From positions 460,221-524,220 of the forward strand of contig JACRMR010000012.1 in NCBI GenBank assembly GCA_016214895.1: 64,000 nucleotides of DNA. The letters run 5' to 3'. Position numbers and translations under genes: made by a program. This document shows positions 19,125-26,917 of the stretch, one piece after another. Below the pieces are notes generated by a model. It searched no databases, was not told the origin of the DNA, and saw only the letters and a program-made list of their open reading frames with translations. Each line of letters opens with the position of its first letter. Position 1 is the stretch's first letter. The stretch is from a candidate division KSB1 bacterium (GTDB lineage Bacteria > Electryoneota > RPQS01).

Positions 19125-19958
19125 CTAACGGGACAGTGGAGGCGGGGACTTGAATCGAGGTGTGACATTCGCGCCATTCGCCGAAAACGTCAGGCCTTCG
19201 TCCCCGTAACCGAGCACGACGATTTCCAACGGCATGACATCGCTCGACCGAGAGACGATCACCTCCGCGCCGACGTCACCCGTCCCGCGGTATGTCGCGC
19301 AGTCGAAGGTCCCGGCATAGACCTTGACCGATTTCTGCCCGGCTTCGAGCGGGCGGTCCACGGCGTCCATGTCAATCTGACCGGCGGGCAAACCGAAGGT
19401 CATCGCTTGCAGCTCTCCGCGATCAATCCGATAAAGCGCGCGATAAACTTCGGTGATCTTCTGGCGCGCTGGCACAATCAAGTCAAACTCGATCAACTCG
19501 GGGTCAGATTCCATGGTGTAGTACGCGGCCTGCAGCCACTCCGCATCCTTACCCATCCATTCGGTCGGTCCGAGATACTGAACGGTCAGCTTGGCATCCA
19601 CCGGCCCGTAAGAACCAGTCCCTTCCCCCCAGAATGTCAGCTGGTAGGTGGAAAAGCCGCCGATTACCGTCGGATTGAGCCAGCCGCGATAGAACAGCCG
19701 GCGAACCCACTTCTGCGCCTTTTCGAGCGCAATTCGCCCGGTGCTCGCCGGATCAGACCGCACGCTGTCGGTCCCCACTTCCTCCGCGGCCCGCTCGCCC
19801 GCTTCGATGGCTTGCTGCAACCGGCTCTTCACCGGCGGCGGAGTGACCGAATCCGTTTTTGCGCTGTCCAGTGGTTGCGGCGGCTCACTCTCTTGCGCCG
19901 GCAGGACGCCGGCCGTGAGCAGTGCCAGCAGCACCGCGAGGCTAAAATATCGAAGCAA
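19125..19958 (-). CDS. Exported protein of unknown function (DUF3108-like layout)
   Basis: 277 residues with a signal peptide (LRYFSLAVLLALLTAGVLPAQ) followed by a low-complexity Pro/Ser/Lys segment. The body is beta-rich, with GGFSTYQLTFWGEGTG, AYYTMESDPELIEFDLIVPA and YAGTFDCATYRGTG. A repeat of substrate-like statements such as EVIVSRSSDVMPLEIVVLGYG resembles secreted proteins that read out precursor conversion (DUF3108-type), but the family is not certain. Start is TTG 19958, 17 bases inside the SDR gene, with a GGGGGCAGGG stretch just upstream. No catalytic motif is recognised. Confidence 0.6.
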   Translation of the reverse strand: MLRYFSLAVLLALLTAGVLPAQESEPPQPLDSAKTDSVTPPPVKSRLQQAIEAGERAAEEVGTDSVRSDPASTGRIALEKAQKWVRRLFYRGWLNPTVIGGFSTYQLTFWGEGTGSYGPVDAKLTVQYLGPTEWMGKDAEWLQAAYYTMESDPELIEFDLIVPARQKITEVYRALYRIDRGELQAMTFGLPAGQIDMDAVDRPLEAGQKSVKVYAGTFDCATYRGTGDVGAEVIVSRSSDVMPLEIVVLGYGDEGLTFSANGANVTPRFKSPPPLSR

Positions 19959-20733
19959 CCCTGCCCCCGTCTATACAATAGGTTTGTCCCGTCACATAAG
20001 ACCCGCGCGGTGACAGCAGGAACGCGCAGAGCGCGGGAAATTCATCGACGTCGCCGATCCGTCCCATCGGAATTTCCCCGGCATAACGCGCACGCGCTTC
20101 CGCCGTGCTGACGTTCAGACGCTGCGCCAGCGCCGTCTCGAGCTCCAACGATCGCTCCGTGAGAAAGCGCCCCGGCGCAATCACGTTAATCCGAACATTC
20201 TGCGCCGCCACTTCATCGGCAAGATACCGCAGGTACCCCGCCAGCGCCGGTCGCAGCGCATTGGATGTTGTCAAGTTCTCAATCGGCTGTTTCACCGTGG
20301 TTGAGGCGATCGCCAGCACCGCGCCATCACGCCGTTCCACCATGCGCGGAACCACCAGCCGGCACAGCCGCACGACCGACATAAACACCGATTCGTAAGC
20401 CAATTGCCATTGTGCGTCCGTAATCGCCAACGGCAAACCGGCGGGCGGCCCCCCACAGTTCGTCACCAAACCGTCCAACCCACCGAACCGCGAGTTGCCG
20501 AGCTCCACCAGTCGTTCAATGTCCCGCGGCTGCGTCAGGTCGGCGACCGCCGTCTCCACCTGCGACAAACCTTCTGACTTCAACCGCTCCGCCGCCGCCG
20601 CGATCCTCGACTCACTTGAACTCGAAATCAGCACCCGAGCACCTTCGCGTAGGAGCTCGCGCGCCACGCTGTAGCCAAGTCCGCGCGAGGCCGCCGTAAC
20701 CATCATCCGCCGTCCGGCAAGTCCCAGGTTCAA
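19942..20733 (-). CDS. SDR-family oxidoreductase lacking the Tyr/Lys catalytic pair
   Basis: 263-residue Rossmann-fold protein of the short-chain dehydrogenase family. The cofactor loop is TAASRGLGYSVAREL (residues ~13-27), Asn-containing TNCGGPPAG replaces NNAG, and Ser144 is in AIASTTVKQP. At the usual YxxxK position, residues 157-161 read SNALR, so both Tyr and Lys are replaced. The same substitution occurs in a known SDR subgroup with a STVKQP motif. It keeps the C-terminal RFLTERSLE and GSYVTGQTYCIDGG. TTG 20733 overlaps the upstream stop (TTGA). Fatty-acid or CoA ester reductase activity is not assured. Confidence 0.8.
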   Translation of the reverse strand: MNLGLAGRRMMVTAASRGLGYSVARELLREGARVLISSSSESRIAAAAERLKSEGLSQVETAVADLTQPRDIERLVELGNSRFGGLDGLVTNCGGPPAGLPLAITDAQWQLAYESVFMSVVRLCRLVVPRMVERRDGAVLAIASTTVKQPIENLTTSNALRPALAGYLRYLADEVAAQNVRINVIAPGRFLTERSLELETALAQRLNVSTAEARARYAGEIPMGRIGDVDEFPALCAFLLSPRGSYVTGQTYCIDGGRVASIF

Positions 20734-21206
20734 AACGTCGCCTTGCTGGTGATCTTGATCGTCAATTCCGCCAGCTTGCCCGGCTCGACCGTCACGGCTC
20801 CCTGCACGCCCGCGCCATCGATGCTGTTGGAGTACCAGCCCTGGCCTTCTTCAACAAATACGCTGTACTTGCCGGGCGGCAAGTTCACGATAAACTCGCC
20901 CTGTTCATTGCAGACGATCTCTTTGATAACCGCGGGTCCATCCTCCCCGGCGCGGATCTGGCGAACCTCTTCGCTCTCGGCTTTCACCGCGGCGAACACG
21001 CGCACCACACGGCCGGCTCCGGGCTTGATCTTGTTGCTCGCGGAGTTGGGATCGGTCATCGGCATGAAATTGCCTTCCCAAATCTCAACCTTGCCGCGAA
21101 TCCCGCTGTCGGCTTTCTCCTTCTTGCCCATCGCAAACGATAGCGCCGTCAGCGACAACAGCACCGGCAACCACAGCCGTAAATGACGAACAGTCGGTCG
21201 GTTCAT
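20730..21206 (-). CDS. Exported carboxypeptidase-regulatory-like protein
   Basis: 158 residues with a signal peptide (RLWLPVLLSLTALSFAMG) and a beta-sandwich body that resembles carboxypeptidase-regulatory or transthyretin-like domains. Typical signs are GIRGKVEIWEG at the domain start, KEIVCNEQGEFIVNLPPGKYSVFVEEGQGWYSN, and VTVEPGKLAELTIKITS at the end. Such domains bind other exported components or polysaccharide and have no enzymatic residues. It is coupled to the SDR gene by a TTGA overlap. ATG start 21206. Confidence 0.65.
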   Translation of the reverse strand: MNRPTVRHLRLWLPVLLSLTALSFAMGKKEKADSGIRGKVEIWEGNFMPMTDPNSASNKIKPGAGRVVRVFAAVKAESEEVRQIRAGEDGPAVIKEIVCNEQGEFIVNLPPGKYSVFVEEGQGWYSNSIDGAGVQGAVTVEPGKLAELTIKITSKATF

Positions 21207-21262
21207 ACAGGTGGGTACTTGATGAATAACGCGCGAGCGGACTTCGCCCGCGACGCGAGGGC

Positions 21263-22960
21263 TTACCGCAAGTCCTTGATCCGCAGTTGAATCGACTTGC
21301 GATTCATGTACTCGTTCTCTTCGATCGCATAGACCATTTCGAGATGGCGGCTGCCGTTGTCAACCTTGTGAATCCGGTCGCCGAGATTGAAGCCGATGGC
21401 CTCAAAACTCGCGCCACCCTGTCCGGCCCGGAATTTCAGGTGGTTGGCCCCGACAATCCGCGGACTGTCGAGCACTTCCAGACCCCGGGTAAAAAAGTTC
21501 GGACGATTGTTCTTCGGACCAAACGGCGCAAACCGCTTCAAGGTGTTGACCATCTCCGGAGTGATCTCGTCCAGCGAGATTTCGCTCTCGATCTTGATCT
21601 TCGGCACCAGGTCCTCTTCCGGAATCATCTCGCGACAGACCTGCTCGAAACGCTCCTGAAACGCCGGAATGTTCTTCGCCTCGATCGTCAGCCCCGCGGC
21701 GTACTTGTGCCCGCCGAATTGCTGCAACAGATCCGAACAGGCCTTGAGCGCGAGATAGATGTCGAATTTCGCGATCGCCCGCGCACTGCCCTTGCCCATC
21801 CCGTTCTCAACGGTGATCATGACCGTCGGACGGTAGTAGCGTTCGATCAGCCGTGAAGCCACGATGCCGATCACGCCGGGATGCCAACCCTCCCGCGACA
21901 GGACGATCGACCGCCGATCGTGCGGATTCATCGTCGCCTCAATCTCCGAAATCGCGCCTTCGAGAGTCGTGTTGTCAATGTCCTTGCGACGCCGATTCTC
22001 GTCCTCCAGAACCTGCGCGATCTCTCGCGACGCCACCTTGTCGCGCGTCGTCAACAAGCGCACGGCGCGCAACGCGCTGCCCAGCCTGCCCACCGCGTTG
22101 ATCCGCGGCGCAATGCCGAACACGATGTCGCCCACTTCGATCTTGCCGCCGCGCAACTGAGCCGAATCGATCAACGCCGCCAAGCCGACTTCGGGTAAGT
22201 TGTTGATCTTCTCCAGCCCCATCTTCACGAACACGCGGTTCTCATCCACCAGCGGAACGATGTCCGCCGCGCTCCCCAACGCCACGAGGTCGATGTACTT
22301 TTCCGGATAGTCGGGCTCCATGCCCAGCTTCTGGACAACGCCCTGCGCAATCTTGTAGGCGACGCCCACCCCGCTCAACTCCTTGAACGGATAGGCGCAG
22401 CCCTCGCGCTTCGGATCCAGCACCGCCACCGCATCGGGTATCGTGTCTCCCGGCTCGTGGTGGTCCGAGATGATCAGATCGACGCCGATCGACGTCGCAA
22501 ACTTCGACTCCTTGATCGATGTGATCCCGCAGTCCACGGAGACGATCAAACTCGCTCCGCGCCGCTTCAATTCCGCGATGCCCGATTCGGAGATACCGTA
22601 ACCTTCGCTCTGGCGGTCCGGAATGTACGCCTCGACCTCCCCCCCCAAATCCTTGAGGAAGAGATACATCATCGAAGCCGACGTAATTCCGTCAACGTCA
22701 TAGTCCCCGTAAATCGCAACTTTCTCACGACGCTGCAGCGCCGTAATAATCCGATCCGCGGCCTTGTCCATGTCCAGCATCAGAAACGGATCGTACAAGT
22801 GGGCCGCCTGCGGCGCAAAAAACCGATCCACTTGCACGGGCGTGTCGATGCCGCGATTGATCAAGATGCGGGCGATTGTGTAGGGAATACTGGATTCGTT
22901 CGCTAAGCTTTCGATCTCCTCATGGGGACGGCTCTCAACCAGTTCCCATTTTGATTGCAT
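21263..22960 (-). CDS. recJ: Single-stranded-DNA-specific exonuclease RecJ
   Basis: 5'-3' ssDNA exonuclease acting in recombination and repair. 565 residues, standard for RecJ. The DHH phosphoesterase motifs are visible in IYGDYDVDGITSASMM (motif I, residues ~80), VSVDCGITS, LIISDHHEPGD (DHH) and AYKIAQGVV; the DHHA1 region shows GHKYAAGLTIE. The C-terminal OB-type segment HLKFRAGQGGASFEAIGFNLGDR completes the family layout. ATG 22960 is preceded by AGGA. The gene is flanked by secreted-protein genes and the ADP-forming ligase and is probably its own transcript. Confidence 0.95.
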   Translation of the reverse strand: MQSKWELVESRPHEEIESLANESSIPYTIARILINRGIDTPVQVDRFFAPQAAHLYDPFLMLDMDKAADRIITALQRREKVAIYGDYDVDGITSASMMYLFLKDLGGEVEAYIPDRQSEGYGISESGIAELKRRGASLIVSVDCGITSIKESKFATSIGVDLIISDHHEPGDTIPDAVAVLDPKREGCAYPFKELSGVGVAYKIAQGVVQKLGMEPDYPEKYIDLVALGSAADIVPLVDENRVFVKMGLEKINNLPEVGLAALIDSAQLRGGKIEVGDIVFGIAPRINAVGRLGSALRAVRLLTTRDKVASREIAQVLEDENRRRKDIDNTTLEGAISEIEATMNPHDRRSIVLSREGWHPGVIGIVASRLIERYYRPTVMITVENGMGKGSARAIAKFDIYLALKACSDLLQQFGGHKYAAGLTIEAKNIPAFQERFEQVCREMIPEEDLVPKIKIESEISLDEITPEMVNTLKRFAPFGPKNNRPNFFTRGLEVLDSPRIVGANHLKFRAGQGGASFEAIGFNLGDRIHKVDNGSRHLEMVYAIEENEYMNRKSIQLRIKDLR

Positions 22961-23002
22961 GGATGGTCCTGCATATAGTAATGAAACAAAATCACTAACT
23001 TG

Positions 23003-25195
23003 TTACGGGCGTGACTCGCCCGCCCCCCGCAACGAAATCCGCGCATCCACCGCCACGCAGCGCTCGCGCTCGGGGAAGCTCAGGAACGGATTGACGTCCA
23101 TCTCCTGAATCTCCGGAAACTCCGTCGAAAGATAGGAAAGCCGCGCCAGCGCCTCGTGAAGCAACCCGAAGTGGATCGAGGGTTCGCCACGCACGCCCGC
23201 GAGGATCTTGTAGCCGCGTAGACTTTTCACCATCTCTTCAATGTCCAATTCGGTCAGCGGGGCGAGCCGGAAGGCGACGTCCTTGAGCACTTCGACATAG
23301 ATCCCGCCCATGCCGACCATGACCATCGGTCCGAACGCCGGGTCCGTGTTGATCCCGAGCACGAGTTCGCGGCCACCGCTGATCATCGGTTCCAGAGTCA
23401 CCGCCCACTTTGCGAGGGGGGGGTCAAGCGCTTTGAGCGACGTCGCGATCTCGTCCCACGCTCGCAACACGTCCGACTCGTCGCGCAAATTCAACTTCAC
23501 CCCGCCGACATCGGACTTGTGGGTAATGCCCTCCGCCGCAATCTTCATCACCAGCGGGAAGCCGGTTTCCTTGGCGCGAGCCGACAATTCATCACGGCGT
23601 TCCACCAGCCGCGCGGCGAGCGTCGGAAACCGCCATGCCGCCAGCACCTCCGAGACTTCGTCTCCGCTCAACTGCGTGCGCCCCACCAGCCGCGCATGCT
23701 CAAGGATGCTGCGCACACGCTCGCGGTCCACGTCGTCGAAGACTCGCGCCTCGCCCTGGGACCGTTCGCGAATCTGCCGATAGCGATTCATCGCCGCCAG
23801 GGCCTGCGCCGCGGATTCCGGAAAGATGTAAACCGGCAGGCCCGCCGAATGCAACACCGGCGTGCCGGTCGTGTCCCGATCGCCGGTCATGAAACAGACC
23901 AGCACCGGTTTGCCTTTGCGCCGGTTTGCCTGATAGGCTCGCGCGATCGCTTCGGCCACGCTGCGCGAATCCGTGGTCACCGGCGCGACGAACACGATCA
24001 GCAGCGCATCGACATTCTCGTCGTCGAGCAGCAAATTGGCCACGCGCTCAAAATGCTCCGCGCCGGACATCGCAATCATGTCAACCGGATTCGACGCGCT
24101 CGCAATTTCCGCCAGCACTGAGCGCAGCGAGTTAATCGTTTCCGGCGAGAACGTCGCCATCTTCAAGCCGTTCCCCACCACCGCATCCGTGGCCAGAATC
24201 GCCGGACCACCGCCGTTGGACATCACGCCGACGCGCGGACCCTTCGGCAGCGGTTGTCGCGCAAACGCCTGCGCTAAATCGAACAACACCTCGACGGTAT
24301 CCACGCGCATCACACCCGCGGACTCAAACAGCGCGTCCACGGCTACGTCAGCAGCGGCCAGACTGGCCGTGTGCGAAGACGCCGCGCGCGCGCCGGCCCG
24401 CGTGCGACCGGACTTCACCGCAATAATCGGCTTCTGTTTCACCATCTCGCGCGCGATCCGTGTGAACCGCTGCGGATTCCCGAAACTCTCGATATACAGC
24501 AATACCAGCTCCGTGCGCGGATCCTCCAGCCAGTAGCCCAACACGTCATCGGTGGAAACATCCGTCTTGTTCCCGAGACTGACGAAGGACGACAGACCCA
24601 GCCGCATCCCGGCGGCGCGATCCAAGATCGCCACGCCCAGCGCTCCGCTCTGCGACAGGAACCCGATCTTGCCCTCCCACGGCGGCGAACCGGCGAAAGT
24701 CGCATCCATGCGATATTTGGGATCGGTGTTGATCACGCCCATGCAATTCGGGCCGATCATGCGCATCCCATGGGAGCGAACCCGCTCAAATACACGCTGC
24801 TCGAGCTCGGCACCCGTCGCCCCCGTTTCGCCGAACCCGGCCGTGATCATAATGATCGACTTGACTTCCTTGCGGCCACAATCCTCAACGGCCTGCAACG
24901 CCAGCTGCTTCGGTACGCAGATAATCGCCAGATCCACCGGATCCGGAATCTCGAGCACACTCCGATAGCACTTCATCGATTGCACGAAGCGCGCCTTCGG
25001 ATTGACCGGATACACCGCGCCGTTGAACCCGAAGTCCACCAACTTGCGCAACATCTCGCGGCCAATCGCGCCCGGCGTCCGGCTCGCGCCAATCACCGCG
25101 ATCGACGACGGCGTGAAGAAATTCTGGAGGTCGTTCACGTCGTTGAACTCACTGCGAGGCTGCTGAGGCGCTGCGGGGGGTACTGCAACCGTCAT
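23003..25195 (-). CDS. ADP-forming acyl-CoA synthetase (acetate-CoA ligase, fused subunits)
   Basis: About 730 residues of the NDP-forming acyl-CoA synthetase family, joining alpha and beta parts in one chain. Order: CoA-binding domain (FFTPSSIAVIGASRTPGAIG, residues ~25-44), ligase-CoA domain (MRMIGPNCMGVIN), the phosphorylated His in SGRTRAGARAASSHTASLA, and a C-terminal ATP-grasp part with GFPLVMKIAAEGITHKSDVGG and VMVGMGGIYVEVLKDVAFRLAPL. It forms ATP from acyl-CoA, giving acetate or a branched acid, which suits the acyl-CoA genes downstream. ATG 25195 is chosen; a GTG at 25222 would add nine residues. It is divided from rnpB by about 90 bases. Confidence 0.9.
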   Translation of the reverse strand: MTVAVPPAAPQQPRSEFNDVNDLQNFFTPSSIAVIGASRTPGAIGREMLRKLVDFGFNGAVYPVNPKARFVQSMKCYRSVLEIPDPVDLAIICVPKQLALQAVEDCGRKEVKSIIMITAGFGETGATGAELEQRVFERVRSHGMRMIGPNCMGVINTDPKYRMDATFAGSPPWEGKIGFLSQSGALGVAILDRAAGMRLGLSSFVSLGNKTDVSTDDVLGYWLEDPRTELVLLYIESFGNPQRFTRIAREMVKQKPIIAVKSGRTRAGARAASSHTASLAAADVAVDALFESAGVMRVDTVEVLFDLAQAFARQPLPKGPRVGVMSNGGGPAILATDAVVGNGLKMATFSPETINSLRSVLAEIASASNPVDMIAMSGAEHFERVANLLLDDENVDALLIVFVAPVTTDSRSVAEAIARAYQANRRKGKPVLVCFMTGDRDTTGTPVLHSAGLPVYIFPESAAQALAAMNRYRQIRERSQGEARVFDDVDRERVRSILEHARLVGRTQLSGDEVSEVLAAWRFPTLAARLVERRDELSARAKETGFPLVMKIAAEGITHKSDVGGVKLNLRDESDVLRAWDEIATSLKALDPPLAKWAVTLEPMISGGRELVLGINTDPAFGPMVMVGMGGIYVEVLKDVAFRLAPLTELDIEEMVKSLRGYKILAGVRGEPSIHFGLLHEALARLSYLSTEFPEIQEMDVNPFLSFPERERCVAVDARISLRGAGESRP

Positions 25196-25325
25196 ATTGG
25201 AAGGAATGGATACCGAAATCACCTGCCATCATCACCGCCAGCCCGGACAAACCGGGACCGGTTTCACAATTCACCTTTCACAAGTCTCTTCCCACTTCGC
25301 CTGTAAGCCGAATTCTGTGCTCCCT

Positions 25326-25357
25326 CGCCGAGCAGGGACGGTGTCCCTGCCGGATTC
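25326..25357. repeat. Dispersed palindrome inside rnpB, at the P19 position
   Basis: Copy of the CGCCGAG-stem-CGGA(AT) repeat. The stem GCAGGGAC/GTCCCTGC has loop GGT. It lies between the P2 3' strand (GACCGTC) and the conserved ACAGAATTCGGCTTA, where E. coli has only a short joint and some other bacteria have helix P19. Confidence 0.85.
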
Positions 25358-25550
25358 AGAAGCGACGGTCATCTGTCTGGGCCGCCGATTACTCGAACGG
25401 CTCGTTGCGGCCTACCCGCCGCGTCTTGCGCCCTCCGGGCCGAAGGGACTCACGGCTTACTTGGCCTTGCTCCGAACGGGGTTTGCCTTGCCACGGATGT
25501 TACCACCCGCGCGGTGCGCTCTTACCGCACCATTTCACCCTTACCGAAAA

Positions 25551-25629
25551 GAAAACTTCAAATTTGAAACGTGAAACTTGAATCCCGAATTAGCAACATC
25601 AAGTTTCAAGTTTGAAGTTTCAAGTTTTC
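25551..25629. repeat. AT-rich palindrome forming P12 of rnpB
   Basis: Arms at 25551-25583 and 25598-25629 are near-perfect reverse complements built from AAACTTGAAACTT-type units with about five mismatches, separated by ~14 bases. In the RNA they would make a long AU-rich helix at the variable P12 site, capped by TGTTGCTAATTCGG. The base composition (much AT) contrasts with the GC-rich flanks, suggesting a separate origin. Confidence 0.8.
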
Positions 25630-25730
25630 TTCCCGGCGGTTTGCTTTCTGTTGCACTTTCCGTTGCGTCACCGCACCCGGCCGTTAGCCGGCGCTCTGCC
25701 CTGTGGAGTTCGGACTTTCCTCGAGTCGTT

Positions 25731-25763
25731 CGCCGAGCAGGGACTGCGTCCCTGCCGGAATCC
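25731..25763. repeat. Dispersed palindrome inside rnpB, at the P3 position
   Basis: Full copy of the repeat: CGCCGA, stem GCAGGGAC/GTCCCTGC with loop TGC, then CGGAATCC. It lies between P2 5' strand and the GAGGAAAGTCC element, exactly where the variable helix P3 belongs, and so seems to serve as P3. Confidence 0.88.
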
Positions 25764-25814
25764 CGATCCCGCGACCGTCCGGCGAACTCGGAAGAGAAAT
25801 CTATCGTTCACCCC

Positions 25815-25842
25815 GTGCAGGGTCTCCTGACCCTGCCGGAAT
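25815..25842. repeat. Variant copy of the dispersed palindrome
   Basis: Stem GCAGGGTC/GACCCTGC (25817-25824 and 25829-25836), loop TCCT, followed by CGGAAT. It lacks the left CGCCGA flank. It sits just upstream of the rnpB 5' end, about where a promoter -35 would be. Confidence 0.65.
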
Positions 25843-25854
25843 AATGATCACGCT

Positions 25855-25887
25855 CGCCGAGCAGGGACTGGGTCCCTGCCGGAATCC
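25855..25887. repeat. Dispersed palindrome between lipoprotein gene and rnpB
   Basis: Full copy: CGCCGA, stem GCAGGGAC/GTCCCTGC, loop TGG, CGGAATCC. It ends two bases before the stop codon of the lipoprotein gene (25890-26459), so it lies in that gene's 3' region and could act as a transcript end structure, although no T-run follows. Confidence 0.88.
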
Positions 25888-25889
25888 TG

Positions 25890-26459
25890 CTACTTGCGCG
25901 TCTTCGGCACCGGCGGTATCGCCCGCAGCGCCGCGCGAATCGATTCGTTCACGAGCGAATCAATCTCTGCCGACGTCGGGACATGTGGCACCGGCTGCAC
26001 GGGCGTCAATCCCGGAGGAGGCGGCACCGACAGCGAGTCAAACTGCGCCGACATGCGCTCGTTCGTCTGCTCCAGCGCGAGCAATTGCCGCTCAACCTGC
26101 CGCATCAGTGAATCCAGATTCATCACCACCCGCTCGTTCCCCGGCAAGAAATCCAAGGCGCGCACTTCGTCCAGCATGCCGCGCGCGATCTCGTATTCCC
26201 CCGCCTTGAGCTGCTCCTTAATCTCGTCGGTCGTTTCCGTGCGCTTGCCCACGCCCGCACGCTGCTGAATCTCGCGCGCCTGGTTCGTGTCCGGACTTGC
26301 GGGATAGCGTTTCAAAAACGTCTGCACGTTCAGCAGCGCACCGTCAAAGTCACCGCCATCCACCGCCCGGTCCGCCTGCCGTAACAGCACCAGCCCCTGC
26401 GATTCACAGCCGGCAAACCATACCGACAGCATCGCCAGCGTGACAACGCGCGCGATCAA
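25890..26459 (-). CDS. Lipoprotein with TPR-like helical region
   Basis: 189-residue exported lipoprotein. The N-terminus ARVVTLAMLSVWFAGCES has a short hydrophobic core and a lipobox-like FAGC. The central part, ALLNVQTFLKRYPASPDTNQAREIQ, looks like a BamD/TPR-type helical pair, and a Pro-rich segment (VPPPPGLTPVQPVPHVP) precedes the C-terminal helix. It is likely membrane anchored and perhaps part of an envelope complex; its specific role is unknown. TTG 26459 overlaps the rnhA stop (TTGA), so it is expressed with rnhA. A palindromic repeat lies directly behind its stop codon. Confidence 0.65.
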   Translation of the reverse strand: MIARVVTLAMLSVWFAGCESQGLVLLRQADRAVDGGDFDGALLNVQTFLKRYPASPDTNQAREIQQRAGVGKRTETTDEIKEQLKAGEYEIARGMLDEVRALDFLPGNERVVMNLDSLMRQVERQLLALEQTNERMSAQFDSLSVPPPPGLTPVQPVPHVPTSAEIDSLVNESIRAALRAIPPVPKTRK

Positions 26460-26917
26460 AACGACTCCCCGTCAGCGGCGCCGGAAACCGCCGCCCCGGC
26501 GCCGTCCAGCGCCGAATTCACTAAGCGGTCCGCATCGCGATTCGCTTCGCGCGGGACATGCTTGATGCGCAATTGAAACGGAACCTTCTTCTTCAGTGCG
26601 TGAACCTGATCGTTCAACTCCTTCAGGCGCGGCTCCTTGATCTTCCATTTCCCCAGCACCTGCATCACGATCAATTGACTGTCGCAGTGAATCCGCAGCG
26701 ACTCCGCTTTGCTCGCCCGCAACGTCGGATCGATCGCGGCCATCTCCAGCAGATGAATCAACGCGCGATACTCCGCTTCGTTGTTGGTGCCCTTGCCGAT
26801 GGTCTTGCCCGCGGAGTAAAGCACCTGGCCCGCCTCATCACGCACGATCACCCCGATCGCCGCCGGACCCGGATTTCCGCGCGCGCCGCCATCGATGTAC
26901 GCGATTAAGTCGCTCAC
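26456..26917 (-). CDS. rnhA: Ribonuclease HI
   Basis: Cleaves RNA in RNA-DNA hybrids. 153 residues; catalytic acids are Asp9 in AYIDGGARGNPG, Glu in TNNEAEYRAL, Asp in IHCDSQLIV and Asp in REANRDADRLVN. The layout follows the RNase HI-like proteins without the basic protrusion of E. coli RnhA, as often seen in archaeal and deep-branching bacterial types. GTG 26917 overlaps the GNAT stop (GTGA). The C-terminal ~18 residues are Ala/Gly-rich and unconserved. Confidence 0.93.
   Translation of the reverse strand: MSDLIAYIDGGARGNPGPAAIGVIVRDEAGQVLYSAGKTIGKGTNNEAEYRALIHLLEMAAIDPTLRASKAESLRIHCDSQLIVMQVLGKWKIKEPRLKELNDQVHALKKKVPFQLRIKHVPREANRDADRLVNSALDGAGAAVSGAADGESF

Larger units (their letters stand above)
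25286..25796 (-). ncRNA. rnpB: RNase P RNA, class A, enlarged by palindromic insertions
   Basis: Catalytic RNA of RNase P, which matures tRNA 5' ends. Conserved regions are visible on the minus strand: GAGGAAAGTCC (25712-25722), CACAGGGCAG, AGTGCAACAGAAAGCAAACC, AGGGTGAAATGGTGCGGTAA, AAGGCCAAGTAAG, and the 3' element ACAGAATTCGGCTTA (25304-25318). Ends were set by the P1 helix: CTCTTCC...TTCGCC (25781-25796) pairs with GGCGAA...GGAAGAG (25286-25301). Helix P2 (GACGGTC/GACCGTC) is present. The length, about 511 bases against 350-400 usually, is due to three palindromes in the P3, P12 and P19 positions, described separately. The core elements look intact, so it is probably functional. Confidence 0.95.

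Noticed and set aside
18561..20111. 516-codon plus-strand frame opposite carboxyltransferase, exported protein and SDR genes
   Set aside because: Spans several well-supported minus-strand genes and has Arg/His-rich nonsense-like sequence.
22972..22984. Thirteen identical bases (CATATAGTAATGA) before recJ and at the secA start (4400-4412)
   Set aside because: Several 13-base matches are expected by chance in a window this size; their position relative to the start codons differs.
25301..25870. Short frames translated from the palindrome (e.g. AEQGLCPCRNP-like)
   Set aside because: They lie in rnpB and repeats, not in genes.
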